NCBI GenBank assembly: GCA_018398805.1
Contig: JAGFBZ010000577.1
Span: 248,001 to 312,000 of the forward strand
DNA length: 64,000 bases
Direction: 5' to 3'
Origin: Hirundichthys speculiger
Lineage: Eukaryota; Chordata; Actinopteri; Beloniformes; Exocoetidae
Of the stretch, positions 55,572-64,000 are shown in pieces. A program made the translations under genes and the position numbers. The notes below the pieces were generated by a model. That model made no database searches. It saw nothing but the letters and a program-made list of their open reading frames with translations, and was not told the DNA's origin. Each line of letters starts with the position of its first letter. Within the stretch, counting starts at the first letter, position 1.

Positions 55572-56398
55572 GGGGTTTGGGGCCTAATCTTCCGCCAAAT
55601 CTCCTAAAGCCGGTATTAAGGGATAGTGGGTAGCGGGAGGGGCGTTCCCCTTCAAAGAACGCAATCTTCCACCTTCCTAAACCGGCTATCCCACCTCTGC
55701 TACCTGCTATATTATGCATAGGAGTGGTTAGAGTGTTCCACCTGTTACACCAATCAGTGCATTCGTAGCCTTTAAGAACTGGTTGTGCAACCTGCAAGCC
55801 GCTAACCGTAAACCTCTCTGGAGCATCTTTTTATCCAGATCAGAGCAGCTCTCATGCGCAGCTCATCTGTGACTCTGCTGTAGAGCTTCCTCCTCTTCCT
55901 TCCTCCTCCTCCTCTGCACTGATATATACATATAAATACTTTTACACAGACAATTTCTATCGGCTACCTGAAAGTCCCAGATAGTTGGTGCACTCCCGAA
56001 AAACACACTTTGGTTATCTATGGTTTAACTGGCGAGCAAGCACTTTAAGACGATCTCTGCCATTTTCTCAGGGGTTCAACTGAGGCCAAATCACTCTTTT
56101 TATACAAGAGTTAATTCGAGAGGTAGAGCCGTTTGTGCATGTCCACATGTGACCAGGTGGACGCACATTGATGCCATTTGGACGGGCTCTTGTATGTGCC
56201 GACAAACTCGGTATCTTGCGATCACGGGTAGCGGGTGGTCAGACCACCCGCTACCCAAGATACCGGAAAGGACAAAAGGAAAGGACAAAAGACACGCCCA
56301 TTGCCACACCTACAATGTGAGTAAGGGAGTCGGCATAATGGGTAGCAGCTTTAGGGAGCGGAAGATTGCATTAGCGATTAGTGGAGGTTCCTAAACCC
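55572..56398. mobile_element. DNA transposon-like element with a long internal hairpin
   Basis: The ends are inverted relatives. The left reads GGGGTTTGGGGCCT, later AATCTTCCGC, later CTAAAGC. The right, complemented, reads GGGTTTAGGAACCT, later AATCTTCCGC, later CTAAAGC. AATT lies two bases outside each end. GGTAGCGGG words occur several times inside. No transposase was recognised. The superfamily is not settled: PIF/Harbinger is possible from the GGG terminus, but its 3-bp duplication is not seen. Confidence 0.6.
56209..56265. repeat. 57-nt hairpin: 14-bp and 9-bp perfect arms
   Basis: GGGTAGCGGGTGGT (56,226-56,239) pairs with ACCACCCGCTACCC (56,243-56,256) around a 3-nt loop CAG. Outside an 8-nt one-sided bulge, CGGTATCTT (56,209-56,217) pairs with AAGATACCG (56,257-56,265). 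All 23 pairs are perfect. Confidence 0.95.
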
Positions 56399-56911
56399 GC
56401 AATTTTCAGTTAGCGGCTAGTGGAAAGTGTACAGTCAGGGCCTTGGTCTCCTGATTGATGATGGGCATCGCTGCCATCATTTTTGCTGCAACGTTTAGCA
56501 TTTTGATGCCTGAGCATAGCTTTTGAGCTGTGAGTAAAAACCAAGCATTCATGTTTTAAAGAGAATATGTTTTGTCATGGTGTTAATTGCAGTAACAGAC
56601 CACAGCGACGATGTGGGTTTGCTCAGAGCGGTCCGACAAAACAGCTAAGGTGCTTGTGCTAGACGAGCAGCGGTTAAACGCAGCAGTCATTTCCAATGCC
56701 GCCAGTGAAACCACATCTGAAACAGAAGGTCCCGCTGCAGACAAGAGTCTAATCTTTGGCACCTAACAGGAACGAATGACCATAAATCAGACTGAATGAC
56801 CGACTGACTGAATGTAGTGGAATGAATGAAAAACAAATAAGTAAAAGGTTGAGAAATCTTAGGTATCCAGCCGTTGTGCTTATTTTTTTTTCTGCATGAC
56901 TGTGTACAGTG
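56399..56911. other. No gene seen
   Basis: Unique-looking. Short repeated GAATGA words lie near 56,770-56,830. Confidence 0.5.
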
Positions 56912-56913
56912 TA

Positions 56914-57585
56914 CAGTGATCTCTTGCCACTTTGCGGTTTAAGTTCTGCGGTTTTAGTTATTCGTGGATTTTTTCACAATATATATAATATAATTTAAAA
57001 AATATTTAAAAATCGCGGACACATTACAGGATGTTGTGCGCATTCTCTCACAGTGAAGAAATGCTATGAGCCAGCCTGGCCCCTTTAAGAAAGTAGCCTT
57101 ATGGGTAATGATGTGGCCTTATGGGTAATGATGTGGCCTTATGGGTAATGGAGTGTGTGTGTCGTGGGATGGCAGAAGAAAACGGGGTTAGATGAAAAGT
57201 GGAGTGAGCATAAACATCAGCCCAGCGTGTATAGATTTACATTCTCTGTTAACCGACAGGAGCCGAACAATACAACCTGTGTGATATTACAAGTTCCTGC
57301 AGTGCCAGAATAAAGTGCTCGTTCCATGCAGAGAAAACCAGACTTTTTTGTTTTGTTGTTGTTAGCGTGTTAGCTGCTAATTACGAGGCAAAAATAGCAC
57401 AATACCAACAGAGGCTGTGAAGGTAACAGAAAGACCACAGTTGAGCCTTTGTCTTATTTCGCTTTTTTAAATATATTTTAAACACATTATTGAGGCTCGG
57501 GAGGGCTCCGGTTCCAGATCCCGGATTTTGATTGCTGCGGGGGGGTGCCGGTCCCCATTAACTGCAGAAAAAAAAGGGATCACTG
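56914..57585. mobile_element. Tigger/pogo-like MITE, second family
   Basis: Left end CAGTGATCTCTTGCCACTTTGCGG and right end GGGATCACTG, with TA beside both ends (56,912-56,913 and 57,586-57,587). The CAGTGATCCCT-type terminus with 'ttgcggtt' subterminal sequence is characteristic of Tigger-like elements. Non-coding. Contains three tandem copies of a 20-bp unit from 57,097. Confidence 0.8.
57097..57153. repeat. 20-bp tandem repeat, about 2.8 copies
   Basis: Unit CCTTATGGGTAATGATGTGG starts at 57,097, 57,117 and 57,137. The third copy ends after CCTTATGGGTAATG. No differences among the copied parts, so it is recent. Confidence 0.95.
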
Positions 57586-57587
57586 TA

Positions 57588-60106
57588 CAGCTTTCATTTC
57601 CTTTCAATTGATTTTGCCTAGGGAGGATTTGTAGTTGTTCGAAACACTGTTGATAAAATTATGAACAATGTGAGGCTGCTTCCTGTGTTATGATGAACAA
57701 ATAAATAAGCTACACTGAGCACAGTGTTAAGAATATTGGAAAACAGTGCCATTGTATGATGTTTTGTTTTGTTTATTTTATATTTTACTGGAAACTAATA
57801 AGTGGTGTTTTATGGACAGACTGAGGGAAACAAATAAATAAGTGGAAGAAGGCCAGGCTATTTTCCAGCACACCCAGCAATCTGTTTCCCAAAACACATC
57901 CACTAGGTTTTTAATCTCTTGTTTGTACTGCCAATGCTTATGAAAGAGAAAAAATAAAACCCATGAATTGCACACATGTAGAAAAAAAAAAAATAGAAAA
58001 TTATAGTACTCTTATAAAGGGATCAGTGCAAGGAAGCAAAGCAAACACAATTCTCCTTCAATCCATGCTTTCCTAATCAGGACGAAACCCTGCAATCATT
58101 TTGACAAGAGGCGAAATTTCCCTGTGGTGGCGTTAATGTCCATCATCAAAAGCCCTGCTGCTCCAATGGTCATCGATGTTCATTGAGAATAATTGTTGAA
58201 TCAGACATCAGGCTTAATTTACCTGAACAGTTGACTGAAATAGTATCAATGCTCACATGGAGAAGGAGGAGTACTGAAATAGAAGATGCAACTTGTTTTT
58301 ATTTGGGATTGGCTACATCAGATGATAAATCACAATCTTCCCTGCTGCTATAATCCTCTACATGACCTAGAAGGGATCTGCAGCAAAAAGCCACAATATA
58401 ACACTCTTTCTGGTATCAATCAAACTGACTCGATACACAGAGTAAAAAAACAGAAAAAGAAATGTGAAAAATATTTACTCCTTCAGCTGTGACTGCTCAT
58501 AAGCTCACTTTTGCTGGTTTTTGTTTGACATGTCTGTGTAATGCAAATGTCAGATCATTTTATGTTTGTTTTACATGAAATGGAGGTAAAACTTTCTCTG
58601 AAGTCCATCTTAATTCTTGAAAAGAAAAAAAGGAAATCGAACCATCATACATAATTCACGCTGCCTTTCTCTTGTGCGATTTAAGGTTTTTCATTTATTT
58701 ATTTATTTTTCCTCTTCATTTTTGCTGGAGGGACATGAAAAAGAGCTTGCACAAAGTGAAAGCTTAGTTTCCCTGTGTTTGTAGTGGGCTAGGGCGCGCT
58801 GCTCTCACAACAGTCGATATGCCAGGCTGGTTTGATTTCCCTCGGGATATGAAGGCTATCATATCACCTGGCACTTCCTTTCAACTCTTTCCCAGTTCAA
58901 TTTATCGGGAACGAACAGAGTTCAGATCTCTGCTTTGTGGACTTCAAAAGATGGCTTTAAACCTGAAATAAACATGTTGAAGAAAGCATCTCAGTCGCAG
59001 ATGTAGACCATTCTCCGCAACACGGACTTCATATGATCACTCTGCTGGTACTTACTAAAGTGATAAAGGACAGTTAGATTCTTACAACTGCTCCATGTTC
59101 AAGCATTTATTGATTTTTGTTGGTGTTAGAAATATGACCCTTAACCTCACACAGCAGAGAGGTTAAAAGAGACCTCAGCTTTTATGCCCTGAAGCTGCTC
59201 TACGTTGTGATACCGCTCCAGACCAAATGAAAGCAACGTTATCAGGACACAATTCACGAGTCAGACCCTGACTTATGACACACACTGAAGAGCACAAATC
59301 CTCCTCCACCATGCCACACCGCTAGTAGATATATGGTGCAGTGACACCTTTGTGCAACAGCTAGTATAATATTAAAAATAAACGAATTATAGTAGTATAA
59401 ATATTAAAATATGTAAGCAACAAAAAGCTTAGCTTACTTATCAATCTGGAAAAAAAATGTTGCCACTTTTGCGTTATATTTCATACCTTTTGTTTGCTAA
59501 AACTATCTCCATTGGGGAAAAGCAAAGCTCATGTTGCATTTCTCTATTGCTTCTTCCTTTCAACTTTATACACGTTTTTTGTTGGAGGTGGTGGCGGTCA
59601 ATAGATTGTATGTGCTAGAGAGCAGGTGCTGAGTTAAAATCAATTTGCAATGACAGTGTTTGTGTGTTGTGTTCACATTCCCTCCTCTTTGCACCGTGAG
59701 TTTTGCGTTCTGTTCATGACAGCCCGTTTCTTGCTCTCTCTCAGTGACTGGAGCTCCAGATATCTGGCATGCAGAAGAAATCTGTTGACTGCAAGAGGCT
59801 AGTCTGATGCCAAACAGGAAGTACATTTAATTACAGTTCCTTGGCTGACCAGGAGGGGCTGGCTCTCTCAGTGAGTCAGTATCCACTGACACCGATGTTC
59901 AACCGTCCAACTTTGCAGCAGCAATGACATTTACACAGCCTGGTTCAAAAAATGGTTTTGGTCTCGATAGTTAGATTTCACATCCATGACAACTGCATGG
60001 GTGAATTCTTTCGTACCACATCTGATAAAATGAAACAAAGCAACAAATTAAGGCATATTTAAGAGCGAAATCTTTTGTTCAACTACTGGCATAGCCAGTG
60101 GCTAGC
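57588..60106. other. No gene seen; 58.66-59.0 kb looks unique
   Basis: No TE or exon recognised. An ATTT tandem lies at 58,693-58,708. The 86-codon minus-strand frame at 59,826-59,566 has no domain. Confidence 0.45.
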
Positions 60107-60704
60107 TGTCTTCACCACGACTACGAAGGAGGTGGCACAAAATAGTCGGTACCAACAGCATACAAGTTTATTTTAAAAGACAATCGCACCACAACAACAG
60201 CAACAGTAACACCAGCCAAACCATCTCCCAGCCGTGGTCTTGCCAACTGGTCCCACAGCCCATCAGCAGACCCCCACGATGCCAGCAGTGATCAACAAAG
60301 CTGTGCAACCTGGCGGCAGCAGAAAGGCAGCCACACAGGATCAGCTCGCGGAGCAGCCCTCATCGCAGCAGCCACACATTAGTCTGGAGATGGACTTCTT
60401 ATAGGGAGCAGAACCACCGAGCCCAGGTGTGTCTCCTCACACTGATGACTCTCCACCTGCAACACAAAAAAACCCAAAAACAACCAACACCACCACCTAG
60501 TGTACAGGTGGAGGAGTCACCACAAGAGCGCCATGACTGGCTGTGGCTTGGCCTGAGAGGGTCCTGGGTCCTCCAGCCTCCCTCCAGATATGGTGTCCTT
60601 ACAGATTGCCTGAAGCTCCGCCGACTCCCAGCTGCGACAAAGCCACAGCTCGTAGAGGCTCCGGCCCGATCCAACTTCTGCCCTCCCTTCCTTTAACTCC
60701 AACA
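60107..60704 (-). mobile_element. Probable solo LTR of a retrotransposon
   Basis: On the minus strand it starts TGTTGGAGTTAAAGG and ends GTGGTGAAGACA, an LTR-like TG...CA pattern of 598 bp. A TATA-like CCCTATAAGAAG sits at about 60,404-60,393. An AATAAA polyadenylation signal follows about 225 bp downstream, at 60,175-60,170. It is clearly GC-richer than the flanks. No 5-bp target duplication is evident (CTAGC versus TTACT) and no internal region adjoins it. A short host exon or other GC-rich repeat remains possible. Confidence 0.45.
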
Positions 60705-61442
60705 TTACTCGTTTCAAATTTAATTTCAATTGCAACATCTGAAATTGAAGGTGGATTGACAGATTCGATTTTAATGAAAATCATGTGACATTAATTACAG
60801 GTTAGCATGTTATGTTAAAATCTTTGACTGGTAGTCACTCAGAAATATGCTCCTGAGCACAGAGTAGTTGTTTTTTGTTGTTATTTTGATCAAATGTGCC
60901 CTTTAAAATAGTATTTGTACAACAGAGAGTTTGAGTTTTCTGAAAACTCTTCGTATCACCATCAAAGTGGTTATTTCAGAAAAAGTGTCACCCCGATCAA
61001 AACAGTGCAGCAAAATGTATATTTCCATATTTGCTGACCTTGTTGAAGACAAGGAACTCTTTAGTGAAGACAAAGTAATTCATATTCTGTCAGAAAAAAA
61101 AGAGTGCCAGGAATCTTCTCATTAAAACTGCCCTGTAAATCAAGCATGGACGAGTTCTGGCCTTATTACATTGTGGTTTTAATAAAGCTGTCAATTCTCA
61201 AGATTATGCTTGTGACCTCTTTTTATGTGAGTCATCTTAATGTTCTCTTGGAATGGGTTTATAAAGCTTCATAAAGCTGCTGCCAAATCATCATACTTCA
61301 TCAAACACCTATAGCCTTCCATCTCAACTCCAAATTCATATTTATAAACACAACATATTCCCATCTGTTTAAGAGTACAAAACATTACCGCAAAGAGACT
61401 CGCATCTGTCTGTAAGGAAGCAAATCTATTGCTGCAATAAGG
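60705..61442. other. No gene seen
   Basis: Unique-looking. ACAGAGAGTTTGAGTTTT at 60,922-60,939 is also found at 10,520-10,537, without longer flanking similarity. Confidence 0.45.
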
Positions 61443-61535
61443 TCCATCCATCCATCCATCCATCCATCCATCCATCCATCCATTCCTACGCCAGCTTCAT
61501 TCTGCTCAGGGTTGTGGAGGGGCTGGACAGCTTGA
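61443..61535 (-). mobile_element. SINE/LINE-type tail: (CCAT)n plus short body
   Basis: About ten CCAT units (61,443-61,482), then TCCTACGCCAGCTTCATTCT and CTCAGGGTTGTGGAGGGGCT. This is the antisense ending of a GGATGGA-tailed retroposon related to family A but with a different body. Confidence 0.6.
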
Positions 61536-61679
61536 GTGTCGCTGGACGAGCAGCATGGCTGCCAGTCGAACACAAGGCTCTAGACATAGTCTTACAAAAG
61601 AGTGATGAGATGCTCCTCATCAGAACAAACACATCTGAATAGGTCAGTCAAATAAAGAGGATGACTATTTAAATAGATA
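61536..61679. other. No gene seen
   Basis: Short gap between retroposon fragments. Confidence 0.5.
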
Positions 61680-61850
61680 ACTGCCGTGGAGAAGAAAAAG
61701 GGGGAGACCAAAGAGGAGATCTCTAGACATGCTGAAAGAGGATATAGAGCTGGTTGATATTGCCGAAGGAGATCCGCAAGGCAGGGTAAGACGCACCAGT
61801 GACCAGCTCCGGTGACTCCTGTAAAGAAAAGCTGAAGACCATCTTCACTG
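61680..61850 (+). mobile_element. RTE-like LINE ORF2 C-terminal fragment
   Basis: Plus strand encodes KKRRGRPKRRSLDMLKEDIE, then D-IAEGDPQGRVRRTSDQL. This corresponds to the RTE C-terminal 'G-R-x-RGRPKKRWLDxVKEDM...DAQDRxKWRRLT' segment. A short 5'- and 3'-truncated piece. Confidence 0.65.
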
Positions 61851-62064
61851 CTCGTACAGCTGACAAAACAATTCTACATTTCAAAATTGTTGTATGATCT
61901 CTCACATAACTTATAAATCATCTAATATCAGTCACTCATATGGCTGCATTTCTCCATCTTTTAAATACTGCTGCTGTTCATTGAGGTTTGTGAGCATTCA
62001 TTTAAAGACAGGTCTCTTGAGGTCTCGGAGCATTTCACTTGCCATTCAACAACCTCGATTATTT
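61851..62064. other. No gene seen
   Basis: Gap before the Tc1-like copy. Confidence 0.5.
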
Positions 62065-62998
62065 TCATTTTCAGCTATTTGAATGTAAATGTACTAGTGT
62101 GCTTCTAAACACTGTCCTGTTGTATGACCGAATTTCAACCAAGCTTTACCTGTTGGACAGAGGCCTTATACATTTATTTGCCTTCATGGTCCACTCAATG
62201 ACTCCAAGGACCCCACATCATGTGGCTGCAAAACAACCCAAAACATCATCCCTCCGCTGTAGTGCTCAATAGTGGGTATGAGATATTTCTACTGAAATGC
62301 TATGTTTAGTTTTCGCCAAACACAATGTTGCACAATTAAAGCCAAACAACACAACTTTGGTCTCATCTGCCCATAGGACATAGTTTTAGATGTCTCGTGG
62401 TTTGTTCAGATGCAGCTTTGCCAACATCAGTCATGCATCCATATTCTTGTCAGAAGTCCTTGCTGTCGTAAACTGAACATTTAAGCTGCTCGGTGAGGCC
62501 TGCAGGGTCTGAGGTGTAATTTGCATTTCTCTGAGTATTGCACAATTTGTTCTTCAGGTACATTTGCGCTTGCATCAACTGCTGGAATGATTGGTAACTG
62601 CCTTGAATACTTTCTACTTGTGAACAATCTTTGGTGAGGGAGAATGTGGATCTCCAAATTGTTCCACATTTCTACAAAAGCAACTGCTTTTATAGAGGTT
62701 GCCCAACCCCCACCATGACAGATGGTCAATTTGTCAAGTGCAGATTATTAGCAGCACCTGATGGCAACTTAACCTCTTAAACCCAATGGAAGCAGTTACA
62801 GGGTACTTAGTTTAACCCATGTAATTTTGTTTTTGTTCAATAAAGTCACAGTGAAAAAAGTTGTGTTGCTGCTTACCAGAGGTTGTAATTTCCTAATACT
62901 AAGACCTGTTATAATAAAATTTGAATTTGCTTTTGCAAAAAATTAAAAAAAAAAAATAATAAAAAAAAAAAATCAAGAGGATACTAACTTTCGTACAC
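62065..62998 (-). mobile_element. Tc1-like transposon (subfamily 1), antisense
   Basis: The plus strand reads antisense transposase in order. TCCTGTTGTATGACCG is the second catalytic region. TGGTCCACTCAATGACTCCAAGG follows, then TTTGGTCTCATCTGCCCATAGG, whose complement gives V-L-W-A-D-E-T-K with the first Asp kept. GGTTTGTTCAGATGCAGCTTTG and the helix-turn-helix remnant come next. The outer region GAGGTTGTAATTTCCTAATACTAAGACC is near 62,880. It probably ends at ATACTAACTTTCGTACACC (62,980-62,998). Frames are broken and the C-terminal part is missing. Confidence 0.75.
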
Positions 62999-64000
62999 CT
63001 CCATCATTCATCGTCATTTTTTCTGAAATGATGGTAACGATACTGAGCTTGGTGAAATTATGTAACTTTTCAAATAAAGTTAATTATGTAAAAACAAGAA
63101 TGACAGCGAAGTCCGCTCTTGTTTGTGTGTTCAAGAACGTCTGCAGAGAAGTTGCACATGGACAGCCCAGTCTAATTCCAATAACAAGCTACAGAGAGCA
63201 AATAAATATGTCCTTAGAGCTGGGGACATGAAACAAAGTAGATACCGGGCCTGCAATACACACACTGCTGTTCAAAGGAGTGACTTGTTTTTTTTTTTTT
63301 CGCCTGTGGCTTAACAACTCGTTCATCAGCAGCTACACTCAGCCAACCAAGCTGGGTTTGCAACTGCAGCCTTTAATCTGCTGTGTGAGACGAGTGTTGT
63401 GCTGAATTTTTCAGGTGTTCCTGCTGCTAACAAAGTTGGGTTTGCTGTGTTCCTCAGACTCCCCGTATATCATTATGTGTCTGTTTTTATAATGACTAAC
63501 TTGCAGAGGTGATGTTCATTGTGGGTTTTGGTTACAATACATCTTTTTTTCATTTGAAAGCAGAAAGATTGTGTTTTTTTTTTTCTTTGTGCGCAGGATT
63601 TGTATAACAACACTTTCTTATTCTCATAAATTTCATTTTCAGGTTATAACTTAAAGATTTACCTGTCTGCCATTGGCCCTGACAAAGGCCTCCTCTGAAT
63701 TTTTAACATGGTCAGTGTATTTTACCATGCAGCTTCCCCAGTGTGATGACCTGCTTGGAATTGCCTCTGGCCCCTGAGAAGCCTCCAGTTTTTCGACTGA
63801 ATGCTGTCCCTGGTTCTTTGTGCTGCTGTGCTGCAGACACCACCCTCCCTTCTACAACTGACACTCTGTACATACACTTGAGCTACACTTAAAGCAAAAC
63901 CATGCATGTTTGGCCCCAGGGACTCTTTTCCAAGGAACTAAATAATTACCTTAATCCTATGGTTGTTTGTCTTACGAGTCTGCAATGCGTCTCCCTCCTA
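62999..64000. other. No gene seen
   Basis: Unique-looking sequence to the window edge, with T-runs at 63,289-63,300 and 63,572-63,582. No recognised exon or repeat. Confidence 0.5.

Noticed and set aside
60399..60738. Cluster of overlapping frames on both strands read as an exon
   Set aside because: Overlapping frames in all directions are expected in a GC-rich block with few stops. LTR-like signals explain the block better.
61443..61482. Tandem units that might suggest a CRISPR-like or satellite array
   Set aside because: It is a simple CCAT microsatellite at a retroposon tail, with no spacers.

Overview
The window reads as nuclear DNA of a ray-finned fish, most likely a percomorph-type teleost, from an intergenic gene desert or a very large intron. 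The evidence is the repeat content: Rex3/RTE-type and L2/CR1-type LINEs, a Penelope-like element, several decayed Tc1-like subfamilies, hAT and Tigger-like elements, and tRNA-derived SINEs with GGATGGA tails. The rest is AT-rich with many homopolymer and microsatellite tracts. I find no intact host protein-coding gene, rRNA, tRNA gene, CRISPR array or bacterial-type operon. Every protein similarity I recognise belongs to a transposable element, and every such reading frame is broken.

Layout. 1-5 kb: a LINE 3' end on the minus strand (1.3-2.1 kb), a LINE linker fragment (3.5-4.0 kb) and a Tigger-like MITE with exact ends (4.77-5.48 kb). 5.6-11 kb: a LINE tail, a TATC microsatellite beside a 20-G run, and two Tc1-like fragments facing opposite ways. 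11.0-12.4 kb: a hAT transposon whose catalytic core is deleted, leaving its BED finger next to its C-terminal dimerisation domain. 16.3-18.9 kb: hAT fragments, a hAT MITE and a second Tc1 subfamily. 19.1-22.7 kb: a Rex3/RTE-like LINE (minus) split by an L2/CR1-like LINE (plus), which contains the 3' end of a third LINE. 24.4-27.1 kb: a second copy of the hAT MITE, a LINE tail, and a hAT element with a BED-finger remnant and a nested repeat.

27-32 kb holds mostly unique sequence, a SINE and two LINE tails. 35.4-38.7 kb holds an L2/CR1-like LINE on the minus strand, apparently split by a Tc1-like element that itself carries a SINE with a perfect 12-bp target duplication. 39.4-41.8 kb holds three SINE copies and a Tc1 copy containing two insertions. 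46.9-47.9 kb is a sense Tc1 copy. 49.7-50.3 kb is a Penelope-like remnant with a decayed hammerhead-ribozyme core. 51-53.7 kb holds a SINE and two Tc1 copies, one with both ends. 55.4-57.6 kb holds a SINE, a hairpin-bearing DNA element and a second Tigger-like MITE. 60.1-60.7 kb is a probable solo LTR, 61.7 kb an RTE C-terminal fragment, and 62.1-63.0 kb another Tc1 copy.

No genes work together here. What can be read is an order of insertion events, because several elements interrupt others and still show target-site duplications. Unique stretches near 13, 24, 28, 34.6 and 59 kb could hold conserved regulatory DNA, but this cannot be judged from one sequence. Family names come from remembered motifs and consensus features; no database search was run.
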